From positions 1 to 64,000 of the forward strand of contig JABZFM010000011.1 in the NCBI GenBank assembly GCA_014237465.1: a stretch of 64,000 bases of DNA, given 5' to 3'. A program made the position numbers and the translations under genes. The notes beneath the pieces were generated by a model. It was not told the origin of the DNA. It searched no databases and was given only the letters and a program-made list of their open reading frames with translations. Of the stretch, positions 38,133-46,974 are shown in pieces. Origin of the DNA: Desulfobacteraceae bacterium (GTDB taxonomy: Bacteria > Desulfobacterota > Desulfobacteria > Desulfobacterales > Desulfosalsimonadaceae). The first letter of the stretch is position 1; each line of letters starts with the position of its first letter.

Positions 38133-38438
38133 TTATATCGAATCGATCTCGTTTAAAACGTTAATCTCGAGTCTGTCTGATGCAATTGAAAACACTTTAT
38201 CCATAAACTTCCTGACATATGGTGATGAACTGTGAACATTCAGAGCGGTCCTATCTTTATATCGCTCAATAAAAATCAATGTGTTTGGATTTTTTTCGTC
38301 AATATTTAATGAATGGTGAAGAACGCCCTCTTCTTTTGACACCTGTTTCATAAATTCCTTTACAGCAATCAATGCCTCTTCTTTTTTTTCCGGCTTTACC
38401 GGAACCTTTGAAATCACAGAAATCATCAAATTACCCAT
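38133..38438 (-). CDS. Antibiotic-biosynthesis-monooxygenase (ABM) domain protein
   Basis: A 101-residue (or 97, if ATG 38426 is used) single-domain ferredoxin-like protein. Features are VPVKPEKKEEALIAVKEFM, then GVLHHSLNID and FIERYKDRTALNVHSSSPYV, typical of YgiN-type ABM proteins. These often act on quinols or aromatic compounds, but the anaerobic context makes oxygenase activity unlikely. It lies between usp and etfB in the acyl-CoA operon. Confidence 0.85.
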   Translation of the reverse strand: MGNLMISVISKVPVKPEKKEEALIAVKEFMKQVSKEEGVLHHSLNIDEKNPNTLIFIERYKDRTALNVHSSSPYVRKFMDKVFSIASDRLEINVLNEIDSI

Positions 38439-38491
38439 TGCCTTTTAAAATATAACCGCAGATTGATTGATTAAGATCATTTACAAAAGTT

Positions 38492-39424
38492 TTAAACAAT
38501 CCAAACGGCCTGTGTATGCGCCTTGTGCAAAATTTTCATGGTCACACGGCCCATCATAAAATCACGGATTATCGATAATCCGCGCCGCCCGACAACAACT
38601 GAACCGCAATGGCGGCTTTCAGCTGTTTTTGAAATTGCTACCGCCCTGCTTATCATTCCCTCCAAAATCTCTTTTTCTATCAAAGACCGGTCAAAACCGG
38701 CGCCGGCCAGGCGGTCCTCAGCCCTCTGCATAACCGTTTCAACCGGATTGCGCCCTTGATTCATCCCTTCTTTTTTCTGATCCCGGGCCAACGCTTTCCC
38801 ATCAGGATCATCATGATCCGTCTCCCGGGAAACATGGCATAATACAACCTTACGCAACGGATGCGGCATCAACTCACATACACAGTCAACTGCCTTAAGC
38901 GAATTCTCAGAACCGTCAAACCCGATTAATACATTCCCGGAATCCGGGTTGTCCCCCACGATAACGACCGGCAGGTGCTCAATGGCTTTCATCATCCGGT
39001 ATGCAGTGGCCCCCACGATATTATTCGTGGGATCATTTAAACCGCGCCGACCAACCAGCAAGGCATTATATGCCTTTTCAGATTCAGCAATGATATCTCT
39101 TGCCACACCCTTTATCTGGGTTTGAATTTTTACATTGATAGACTGTTTATCGTATCCAGCGCTTTGCAATATCGATTCGGCTTCTTCCATTTTTTTTTGA
39201 ATATGCTTTGTCGTTTCCCGATGCCATTTTTCGGTTTCAACGTTTGTGTCTTCCGGCGATGCAACAGATCGCAAGACCTCTGCAGCAGGCGGCATATTCG
39301 ACATTATATGGATAAGGACAACATCTGTTTTTTGAGGGTTAAAAAAATTGCCGGCATATCGGACGGCCGCCATGGCACTTTTTGATCCATCAATTGCAAT
39401 CAGTATTTTAATTTTTTTCGCCAT
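38492..39424 (-). CDS. Tandem universal stress protein
   Basis: A 310-residue protein with two UspA domains (about 3-145 and 150-310). Each has the ATP-type VGRRG...G motif near its end (VGRRGLND, VGRRGLSI). Such proteins respond to starvation and energy stress. It is in the minus-strand acyl-CoA oxidation operon but is separated from the EMO gene by a MITE-like element. A ribosome site AAGGTGAGG precedes ATG 39424. Confidence 0.9.
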   Translation of the reverse strand: MAKKIKILIAIDGSKSAMAAVRYAGNFFNPQKTDVVLIHIMSNMPPAAEVLRSVASPEDTNVETEKWHRETTKHIQKKMEEAESILQSAGYDKQSINVKIQTQIKGVARDIIAESEKAYNALLVGRRGLNDPTNNIVGATAYRMMKAIEHLPVVIVGDNPDSGNVLIGFDGSENSLKAVDCVCELMPHPLRKVVLCHVSRETDHDDPDGKALARDQKKEGMNQGRNPVETVMQRAEDRLAGAGFDRSLIEKEILEGMISRAVAISKTAESRHCGSVVVGRRGLSIIRDFMMGRVTMKILHKAHTQAVWIV

Positions 39425-39450
39425 TGCCTCACCTTAATTTCCATTTTTGT

Positions 39451-39584
39451 ACTTTCTCAATAAGCATAGGCCATGTAGCGGAGGTCCTTAGACCTCCATA
39501 CACACGGAGAATTGGAAGGCTAAAGCCTTCCGCTACATGGGTTGCACATGAATTCACATTTATACCCCGGACTTATTGAGAAGT
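39451..39584. repeat. 134-bp MITE-like element with terminal inverted repeats
   Basis: Ends ACTTTCTCAATAAG and CTTATTGAGAAGT are inverted copies (one base indel). Within is a second inverted pair, CCATGTAGCGGAGG and CCTTCCGCTACATGG, plus GGTCC..GGACC-like and GGCTAAAGCC hairpins. It contains no gene and sits between two operon genes. Confidence 0.8.
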
Positions 39585-39596
39585 TACCCATCTTTA

Positions 39597-41639
39597 CTAT
39601 TCATTTTCTATAGATTTAAGCATCATCTGCGCCAGATCCACGACTTCGTATTCTTCTTCCAGGCCCTTTTCCTTCATTGCGTCATCTAACATAATCATGC
39701 AGTAAGGACAGGCAGTGGCAATTGTTTTGGCGCCTGTGGCTGAAAGCTGTTCAAACCTTTCCGCATTGATCCGTTTGCCGATATTTTCCTCCATCCACAT
39801 ACGACCGCCGCCGGCGCCGCAGCAGAAGCTGGTGCGCTCACGCCGCTCCGCCTCCACCAGCTTCACGCCCGGGACAAACCGGGCGATATCCCTGGGGATA
39901 TCATATAAATCATTATAACGCCCCAGGTAACAGGAATCATGGTATACCACCGGCCCCTTGCCGGAAAATTTTTTTCCACCTTTAAACGCCCCTTTTCGGG
40001 TGAGTTCCCGGATCAGTTCCGTATGATGGATAACCTCAAAGCTTTTTCCGAACTGGGGGTATTCATTTTTCAATGTGTTAAAACAATGGGGGCAGGCCGT
40101 AATGATCTTTTTAACGCCCACGGTGTCAAACATTTCAAGATTAAAGTTGATCATGTGCTGGGCCAGATATTCATTACCCAGCCGCCTTGCCGTCTCACCG
40201 CAACACATTTCATTATCGCCCAGACAGACAAAATTGACACCGGCTTTCTGCAGCAATTTAGTAAATGCGATAGTCACTTTTTTATACCGGTCGTCAAATG
40301 ATCCGGCACACCCCACATAAAACAGATACTCAAAATCAGGGTTTTCCTCCGGGGTCTGTACCCCTAACTCTTTGAACCAGTCTCCCCGCGTGTTGGACGC
40401 AAGCCCCCAGGGGTTGGACAAATTTTCACAGCCTTTAAAAAACTGGGTCAATTCTTTGGGAAACCGGCTTTCCACCTGGACCAGGTGACGCCGCATATCA
40501 ATAATATTGTCCACGTGCTCAATCATCAACGGGCAGTTTGAGGTACAATGCCCGCACGTGGTGCACGACCAGATGGCTTCTTCTGATATGACATTTCCGA
40601 TAAGGCTTTCACCGTCCCATTGTTCAAGAAGCGCTGCCTCTTTTTCCGGCTCTTTTTTGAATTTATGAATGGCCGCCCTGCCCATGAGATTTGTCTTTTT
40701 TTTAAGATGATCTCTTTCGTCCATGATCAAATGCATGGGAGACAAGGGCTTGTCTGTGAGAAAGGCGGGACAGTTGGCACGGCACCTGCCGCACTCAGCG
40801 CAGGAATACATGTCCATCCCCCGCTTCCAGGAAAATTCTTCAATTTTTCCCACACCAAACAGGGTATCCTCGTCTTCCAGGTCCTGAGGGGTGAGTTCTC
40901 CTTTTTTCTTGAGGCTTCGCATATACAGGGAAGGCAGGGAGGTGATTTCATGAAACTGTTTACAATAGGGCAGGTAGTTTAAAAATGACAACCCCAGTAT
41001 TAGATGTCCCCAACTGCCAATGGAATGAAGCCGGGCAGTCAGGGGCGCGTCTGCCGTGTGGCCGAAAAAGATAAGAATTTGCTTAACAAAAACGCCTAAA
41101 AAAGCGGCTTTTGCTTCATAATGTTCCGGTGACAAGACCAATTGAGCAGACTCATACAGCAGGTCCATTGCCATCATCCAGAAAATCCAGTTTAAAATGA
41201 CAAGCGCTTCCAAGGAAAGAATCATTCGTGACGGGCGAAAAAAAACGCGATTCACAAACGCCATGGTGCACCCTGTCATAATCGACAAGGTAAACAGATC
41301 TTTAAAAAAAATATAGGTCAGCCCCAGTCCGGTATCGCCAAGCCCGGGCAGGTGCCAGTCCGGCACAAAGCCCCGGCCGGCCATCTGGATAGTGGAAAGT
41401 GTGACCACCACCGCCCCCCAGAAAATCATGATATGGGCAATGCCGTGGACCCGTTCGAAACTTCTTAAAAATCTGAGCTGGCCGAAGAAATACTTGAGTA
41501 TTCCGACAACTCTCTCTTTGGGGTTATCCCAGCGAACATCCGGCTGCATAACAAACAGAGGCAAAAATCGGCGCACAACGCTGAACGTAAACACAGAAAG
41601 AGAAATGAACAGCAACAAACCCATTGCAACCGGGTTCAT
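39597..41639 (-). CDS. Membrane Fe-S oxidoreductase (EMO / HdrD-like), Etf:quinone oxidoreductase
   Basis: A 680-residue membrane protein. The N-terminal 250 residues have about six transmembrane helices with a NarI-like cytochrome-b layout. Two 4Fe-4S motifs follow (CAECGRCRANCP and CTTCGHCTSNCP), then two CCG domains (CGD..CCG near 470, CCGAGGG near 620) as in HdrD. In syntrophs and sulfate reducers such proteins take electrons from EtfAB and reduce menaquinone. The start overlaps the etfA stop (ATGA), supporting this pairing. ATG 41639 is used. Confidence 0.93.
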   Translation of the reverse strand: MNPVAMGLLLFISLSVFTFSVVRRFLPLFVMQPDVRWDNPKERVVGILKYFFGQLRFLRSFERVHGIAHIMIFWGAVVVTLSTIQMAGRGFVPDWHLPGLGDTGLGLTYIFFKDLFTLSIMTGCTMAFVNRVFFRPSRMILSLEALVILNWIFWMMAMDLLYESAQLVLSPEHYEAKAAFLGVFVKQILIFFGHTADAPLTARLHSIGSWGHLILGLSFLNYLPYCKQFHEITSLPSLYMRSLKKKGELTPQDLEDEDTLFGVGKIEEFSWKRGMDMYSCAECGRCRANCPAFLTDKPLSPMHLIMDERDHLKKKTNLMGRAAIHKFKKEPEKEAALLEQWDGESLIGNVISEEAIWSCTTCGHCTSNCPLMIEHVDNIIDMRRHLVQVESRFPKELTQFFKGCENLSNPWGLASNTRGDWFKELGVQTPEENPDFEYLFYVGCAGSFDDRYKKVTIAFTKLLQKAGVNFVCLGDNEMCCGETARRLGNEYLAQHMINFNLEMFDTVGVKKIITACPHCFNTLKNEYPQFGKSFEVIHHTELIRELTRKGAFKGGKKFSGKGPVVYHDSCYLGRYNDLYDIPRDIARFVPGVKLVEAERRERTSFCCGAGGGRMWMEENIGKRINAERFEQLSATGAKTIATACPYCMIMLDDAMKEKGLEEEYEVVDLAQMMLKSIENE

Positions 41640-42595
41640 GACATTTCCTTTTCCAATAGGTCACTCATCTCCGGAATGACTTTAAAAAGATCAGCGACTA
41701 TGCCGAAATCAGCAATTTGAAAAATCGGCGCTTCTTCATCCTTATTGATCGCAACAATCACCTTGCTGTTCTTCATGCCGGCCTGGTGCTGAATGGAACC
41801 GGACAATCCGGCCGCAACATATAAATCAGGGGCCACCATCTTTCCGGTCTGGCCGATCTGAAGGTCGTTGGGCACCCATCCGGCGTCAACCGCGGCACGC
41901 GTCGCCCCGACGGCACCGCCGAAAATATCTGCGAGTCTTTCAATAATTTTAAAATTTTCTGCGCCATTTACCCCGCGTCCGCCCGTTATCACAACGCCGG
42001 CTTCCGTGGGATCAGGCCGTTCACTCACGGTTTCGCGCATCTCCACAAAACGGGTTTTCGTTTGCGGCAGACTGATATCCAGTTGTTCCAGAACAGATTC
42101 CCCCTCGACAGGTTCAGCCGCTGCAAACGCAGTTGTCTGAATCGTAACAACTTTGACCGGTGTAGTGATTTCTATGGTGGCCAGGGCATTGCCGGCCCAC
42201 ATGCCACGTTTAAAAGTTGTCCCATCAAACTCAATGATGTCAGACCCCATGCCGGCATTCAGTTTTACGGCCACACGCGGCATCATGTCCTTTCCCGTGG
42301 TGCCCGAGGCCATGCCAACGAGCATTGCGTCATATTTTTGGGCGGCTTCAGCGGCTACATGAGCCCATTGTTCCGCCGTATAATTTTCCAGACAAGCATC
42401 ATCGGCAATAATAATTTTTGATGCGCCGGATTTTTTCAATTCATCTGCCACACCGGAAATCTCATGACCGATCACAACAACGCAAAGTTCGGCACCCAGC
42501 TTTTCCGCTGCATCTTTGCCGAACGTGATGGCGTTCAATGTTGATTTCTTGAGTTTTCCGTTCTGGTGCTCCGCGATAATACATACACTTGACAT
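41636..42595 (-). CDS. etfA: Electron transfer flavoprotein alpha subunit
   Basis: A 319-residue EtfA. The C-terminal FAD domain is clear: [10 protein letters not shown] near 205, [29 protein letters not shown] near 230-258, then [16 protein letters not shown] (278 region) and [21 protein letters not shown]. It accepts electrons from acyl-CoA dehydrogenases. It overlaps the EMO start by four bases, so they are co-translated. Its beta partner lies 3.5 kb downstream rather than adjacent, which is unusual. Confidence 0.95.
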   Translation of the reverse strand: MSSVCIIAEHQNGKLKKSTLNAITFGKDAAEKLGAELCVVVIGHEISGVADELKKSGASKIIIADDACLENYTAEQWAHVAAEAAQKYDAMLVGMASGTTGKDMMPRVAVKLNAGMGSDIIEFDGTTFKRGMWAGNALATIEITTPVKVVTIQTTAFAAAEPVEGESVLEQLDISLPQTKTRFVEMRETVSERPDPTEAGVVITGGRGVNGAENFKIIERLADIFGGAVGATRAAVDAGWVPNDLQIGQTGKMVAPDLYVAAGLSGSIQHQAGMKNSKVIVAINKDEEAPIFQIADFGIVADLFKVIPEMSDLLEKEMS

Positions 42596-42658
42596 TAAAC
42601 TATCTCCTGAAATTTATTCCCTGATTATCATCATTTTATTCTTACTCTTTCTATACAT

Positions 42659-42753
42659 CTCTCCCTTTCGGGAGGAGGCAGGGGTGGGGGGGGAGACATG
42701 CGCATCATGTTTTTCCCACCCCTGCCGCAACCCTATCCCCATAGGGGGAAAGG
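42659..42753. repeat. Interspersed inverted repeat
   Basis: A perfect 12-bp pair GGCAGGGGTGGG (42677-42688) and CCCACCCCTGCC (42715-42726), flanked by smaller CTCCC/GGGAG and CCCC/GGGG hairpins, inserted between the thiolase and etfA genes. It resembles common intergenic repeat elements and may cause partial termination. Confidence 0.7.
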
Positions 42754-43992
42754 TTATACTTTTTCCAATATATGAATACACATGGCTGCCTCTTCCACGC
42801 CGATATTGCCGCCGCCGTTTTCTGCAAGACCCAGTCGGGCGCCTTCCACCTGTCGATTGCCGGCATTACCCCGCAACTGGAGTCCGAGTTCATAAATCTG
42901 GGCCAGGCCGGACGCCCCGATGGGATGACCGCGGCATTCCAGGCCACCACTCGTATTCACCGGCTGTTTGCCGCCCAGTTTTGTGGCGCCGGTTTCCGCA
43001 TAGGGCCCGCCTTCACCCATGGGACAGAAACCCATGGCTTCTGTTTGATGGATTTCGCCATAAGCAGTTGCATCATGCAGTTCCGCAAGACTGATGTCTT
43101 TTGGTCCCACACCGGCCATGTCATATGCCTGCTTCACCAGACGTTCGCCGATATCTTCGGCATCAAAATCTCTGTCCATACCGGAACCATGAACCGACGC
43201 CCGGATTTTTAAAGGATGGACATTTTTTAACTTTTTTAAATATTCTTCAGAACAGACGATGGCGACCGCCGCACCATCTCCTACCGGCGCGCACATGGCC
43301 CGGGTTAATGGATAAGCAATGGGCCTGTCTGCCAGAACCTCTTCAATCGTCATATCCTGCTGATACTGGGCCATGGGATTGAGTGATCCGTGAAAATGGT
43401 TTTTGGCACAGACCGCAGCCAGTTGTTCCTGGGTGGTTCCGAATTTGCTCATGTGCCATCTGGCTCCCGTGGCATAGGCATCCATGAAAATACTCCGGCC
43501 TTCCCCGGGCGGCGTCTGCCCCTCGGGAATAGTCACCTTGAACTTTTTTGACGCTTTTTCCAATAATTCCATCTGCACATGAAAATTTTCAACATCCATG
43601 GCAGTCGCATACGCGGAAAGGGATTTCATTTTGTCCGGATCAGTGATTTTTTCGGAACCCACGGCAATAGCCACATCATACATCCCGGCCCGGATACCCG
43701 TATATGCCAGATGCAGCGCTGTTGACGCGCCGGCGCAGGCATTTTCCACATTTACCACCGGAATCGCGCCGACCCCCATAGAGCGCAAAACAACTTGCCC
43801 CCGAATCGAGTGCTGATTGGCGAACATTCCCCAGAATGTGTTTGAAAAAAATGCAGCCTGAAGATCCTCTTTTTCCATCCCGGCATCCTTGAGTGACAAA
43901 TTTATCGCTTCATGAGCCATTTCCCGGACATTTCCGTCCGGATATTTATTAAACCGGATCATACCCAGTCCGACGATGTACACATCAGTCAT
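42754..43992 (-). CDS. SCPx-type thiolase (lipid-transfer-protein family)
   Basis: A 412-residue thiolase-fold protein. The active Cys is in NVENACAGAST (about 93), with HD in ELHDATAYGE (about 306) and GHPIGASG (about 358). These match the SCP2/sterol-carrier thiolase class, which cleaves 3-keto acyl-CoA with bulky or branched chains. A separate SCP2-domain protein is in the same operon. ATG 43992 has AAGGAGAA in front. Confidence 0.92.
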   Translation of the reverse strand: MTDVYIVGLGMIRFNKYPDGNVREMAHEAINLSLKDAGMEKEDLQAAFFSNTFWGMFANQHSIRGQVVLRSMGVGAIPVVNVENACAGASTALHLAYTGIRAGMYDVAIAVGSEKITDPDKMKSLSAYATAMDVENFHVQMELLEKASKKFKVTIPEGQTPPGEGRSIFMDAYATGARWHMSKFGTTQEQLAAVCAKNHFHGSLNPMAQYQQDMTIEEVLADRPIAYPLTRAMCAPVGDGAAVAIVCSEEYLKKLKNVHPLKIRASVHGSGMDRDFDAEDIGERLVKQAYDMAGVGPKDISLAELHDATAYGEIHQTEAMGFCPMGEGGPYAETGATKLGGKQPVNTSGGLECRGHPIGASGLAQIYELGLQLRGNAGNRQVEGARLGLAENGGGNIGVEEAAMCIHILEKV

Positions 43993-44007
43993 TAATTTTC
44001 TCCTTAA

Positions 44008-45261
44008 TCATGTTAAATCATTCATACGCGGATATGTTTGAATAAATTTATGGCCCGCAGAAATAGCCAGCGTATCGTTGGATCCGTCTTCTATCAACAT
44101 GGCACGGGCATCCCGGAACAATTTTTCAATCAGATATTCCTTGCTCAGACCGTTGCCGCCGAAAATCTGGATGGCTTCATGGGCCACTTCATATGCTGAC
44201 TGGGTACCGTGAACTTTTGCAATGATTGAATATTCTTCAGCAGATTCTGTATTATTCATGTTATAATTCCATGCCGCGCGGCTCATAAGGCGGGTAGTTT
44301 CTACTTTTCTGAACATTTCAAACAGCTTCATTTGAACGTTCGGATATTCAATGAGCGGTTTACCACCCTGAATCCTGTTTTTGGCATATTCCAGTGCTTC
44401 TTCCATTGCTGCCCTGGCAATACCTATTGAATATAAACCCATTGATGCGGTGGTTAAACTTAATGTTGTTTCAAGGAATACCTCATAGGCTTCCGGACCA
44501 ACAATCAGACAATCTTTGGGCACACGTACATTGTCAAAAAAGATTTCTCCCTGGTTGAGGTCCCGCTGCCCGATCTTATTTAAGGGCGCTCCCTTGCTGA
44601 CGCCGGGAAGATCCAGCGGAATCGTAAAAATACCGCTGCCGGCAAACCCCATGGACGGATCCATCTGACAGAAAAGAAAGCAATGGGTTGCCACTGTCCC
44701 CATAGAAACCCACGCGGCTTTCTGGCCGTTGATGACATATTCATCACCATCCAGCTTTGCCCGACACTGGCCTTTGATGTTGGGATCACTAAATATAGGA
44801 TGACCCGGCATGACCGTATCGGATCCATGATCCGGTTCGGTGATTCCCCAGCAGCCAACAATGCTGGCATCCGTGCATTCACAAAACGGGGTTACAAAAT
44901 TATCAACCAGATAATCTTCTCCGGTAAGCGTTCCGCCAAAAGCAAAAAAGCCGGCAACGCCCAACCCGACCGTTAATCCGACACTTCCCCAGGCGAGCTC
45001 TTCCATAATAATCGCCTGCTGGAGGGGTGTCAAATCAAGCCCGCCATAGGTATCCGGAATATATATTTTATGATACCCCAGCTCATATGCTTTTTTCATA
45101 AACGTCCAAAAGGGAGAATCTTTTGCAATGACCTGTTCCGGGGTCATCTCATCAAGCTCTTTTGCTATGGGACGCATCACCTCTTTTGCAAACCGGTGCG
45201 CACTCTGCCTCAGCGCAATGTCATCTTCATTTAAGTTAATATCAAGGTCTAAATAGTTCAT
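44008..45261 (-). CDS. Acyl-CoA dehydrogenase
   Basis: A 417-residue acyl-CoA dehydrogenase with the complete domain set: LQQAIIMEELAWGSVGLTV, WGITEPDHGSD, VINGQKAAWVS and a C-terminal MLIEDGSNDTLAI, with Glu at the usual base position in a slightly unusual setting. It feeds EtfA/EtfB. It lies between the thiolase and the DUF2148-like genes, 15 and 26 bp away, with a good ribosome site. Confidence 0.93.
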   Translation of the reverse strand: MNYLDLDINLNEDDIALRQSAHRFAKEVMRPIAKELDEMTPEQVIAKDSPFWTFMKKAYELGYHKIYIPDTYGGLDLTPLQQAIIMEELAWGSVGLTVGLGVAGFFAFGGTLTGEDYLVDNFVTPFCECTDASIVGCWGITEPDHGSDTVMPGHPIFSDPNIKGQCRAKLDGDEYVINGQKAAWVSMGTVATHCFLFCQMDPSMGFAGSGIFTIPLDLPGVSKGAPLNKIGQRDLNQGEIFFDNVRVPKDCLIVGPEAYEVFLETTLSLTTASMGLYSIGIARAAMEEALEYAKNRIQGGKPLIEYPNVQMKLFEMFRKVETTRLMSRAAWNYNMNNTESAEEYSIIAKVHGTQSAYEVAHEAIQIFGGNGLSKEYLIEKLFRDARAMLIEDGSNDTLAISAGHKFIQTYPRMNDLT

Positions 45262-45287
45262 GTTAAGTTTCCTTTCTCATAATTGAC

Positions 45288-46127
45288 CTATTTTTTCTTA
45301 TCTTTGTAACGGGCTTCAATCTTGTCCGCATGCTTGACAACGATTTCCGGAACTTCCTCAAACAGAAGCTGCTGATACATTTCCATGGCCTCTTCGGAAT
45401 AGCCGATTCCCATAAATTCCGGCGGCGCCCACCAATCATCCTTGGTCTTGTACATGGGGGTTCCGCCCCCGGGAAATGCGGTAAACATCGTAGGTACACA
45501 ATTCACCATGTCCTGTTTGTCCATTTCATAAGACATGCTCTTGTGCATTTCCTCCCGGTTGTAATAGACCATATCCCTTGGCGGTCCCAGCACAAGTCCA
45601 ATATTAGCATCCATATCCGGCAGAAATCCCAGCGCATGCAGGGCAAATCCGACGGATCCCATGATCCGGTTATCCACCCGGTACTGCCAGGCAGACGCAC
45701 AGGCCCAGTCACAAGCCATGGCCCAATCCAGTACTTTCCAGTTGCAGGACGGCCCACCCATCTGCCCGCCGCCCTTGTACTCCTTGCTGTAGGCGTTAAA
45801 TTCCTTACAGGTATCATGTCCGCAGGCCCCGCAGTTCCAGTTCAGATTTGATTTACTGACCTTGGCACCGATGTTGATAATGACCGGTGACTCTCCCTTT
45901 TCATAGCATTTTTTTATCGTCTCATAGTCCCATTGGATATACCGCATCACCTTGGCAACAGGCCCCATGACTTCGATGATGGGCTCCAGGTCCTCACCCC
46001 AGATAATTTCCGCCTCAATTTTTGTCTTGCCGGTGATCTGGGGAGCCTTATGAATAGCCAGCACAATACTTTTTGCCACCTCGATCACATGATCCAAATA
46101 ATATTCTTTTCCGATTAAATGTCCCAT
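45288..46127 (-). CDS. DUF2148-like ferredoxin-domain protein 1
   Basis: A 279-residue protein with a CGACGHDTC cluster motif (residues about 99-107) in the context NWNCGACGHDTCKEF, and further Cys at PSC, ACDWAC. These are typical of the uncharacterised ferredoxin-domain family DUF2148. It lacks transmembrane helices and a signal. Its start overlaps the stop of the next gene upstream, so the two DUF2148-like proteins probably form a complex and may carry electrons for the neighbouring acyl-CoA enzymes (inference). Confidence 0.75.
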   Translation of the reverse strand: MGHLIGKEYYLDHVIEVAKSIVLAIHKAPQITGKTKIEAEIIWGEDLEPIIEVMGPVAKVMRYIQWDYETIKKCYEKGESPVIINIGAKVSKSNLNWNCGACGHDTCKEFNAYSKEYKGGGQMGGPSCNWKVLDWAMACDWACASAWQYRVDNRIMGSVGFALHALGFLPDMDANIGLVLGPPRDMVYYNREEMHKSMSYEMDKQDMVNCVPTMFTAFPGGGTPMYKTKDDWWAPPEFMGIGYSEEAMEMYQQLLFEEVPEIVVKHADKIEARYKDKKK

Positions 46128-46936
46128 TATTCATCGTCTCCTTCCGGCCCTTCCGATTTTTTCGGTTTTGGAATCCATTTTCGATAATCAAACCCCCGGA
46201 TAATTCGAGCGGTCTGATAAATCTTTCGGGTATTATCCAATACCTTGTCCATGTTGATGAGATGGTAATCCACATTCACATCCACGTATGGATTTTTAGG
46301 TTTGACCGCCAGCGGGACTCCCACCACCATCCCGGACTTGGGGCAATACCCCATTTTCTGACCCGCCATGCCCATGCTGGCAAACGGCCGGGCATCCACC
46401 ATCAACGTGGCAGCCGCCCAAAGCGCGCTGCCCACCGCATACCCCAGATCACCCACCCGGGCCGTACACAAGGGACCATCAATCATCCGCTCAGATGACC
46501 GGTCCGTAATATCCACCAGGCCGTATTTCTGGGTTTTCTGTTCATAAAAATATCCACAATCCAGTGTTCCCCCGCACATGCCGCAACCGGCATCCAGCGG
46601 CGTTTCATGGCACCGGGTGTTACCCAGAAAAATGATAACATCCGAGTCTCGCACCATCACGGCTTCATACAAAAACGCCTCCTTCCAGCTTTCCTGTTGG
46701 TGAGCGATTTCTTCTACTTTGCGGGCAACTGCCTCAAGCTCTTCCTGTCCATAGACAATATGCGCCTCAATCGAGGGCACGCCGCCGGCAAACGGCGCCG
46801 TCATCGCCGCATCAACCATCAGTCGAGCAGATTCCAGCGCACACTTCTTTCGGCGAATATCCTGGGGCGACCATGACGGCCAATCACTGATGTATTCTTC
46901 ACCCTGAAAATTCAGGTCTTCTACATATTTTTTCAT
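46127..46936 (-). CDS. DUF2148-like ferredoxin-domain protein 2
   Basis: A 269-residue paralogue of the product of 45288-46127. Cluster motif DAGCGMCGGTLDCGYF lies near residues 117-132; the GVPLAVKPKNPYVD segment is near 225. AGGAG precedes ATG 46936, and the one-base overlap with the next gene implies coupled translation. Two divergent copies side by side in a CoA-degradation operon are unusual. Confidence 0.75.
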   Translation of the reverse strand: MKKYVEDLNFQGEEYISDWPSWSPQDIRRKKCALESARLMVDAAMTAPFAGGVPSIEAHIVYGQEELEAVARKVEEIAHQQESWKEAFLYEAVMVRDSDVIIFLGNTRCHETPLDAGCGMCGGTLDCGYFYEQKTQKYGLVDITDRSSERMIDGPLCTARVGDLGYAVGSALWAAATLMVDARPFASMGMAGQKMGYCPKSGMVVGVPLAVKPKNPYVDVNVDYHLINMDKVLDNTRKIYQTARIIRGFDYRKWIPKPKKSEGPEGDDE

Positions 46937-46974
46937 TCCATTTTCTCCTATTTGGTTTTTCGCGTAACAGGAAT

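Noticed and set aside
42516-43094. 192-residue open frame on the plus strand
   Set aside because: Overlaps an intergenic inverted repeat and is antisense to thiolase and etfA.
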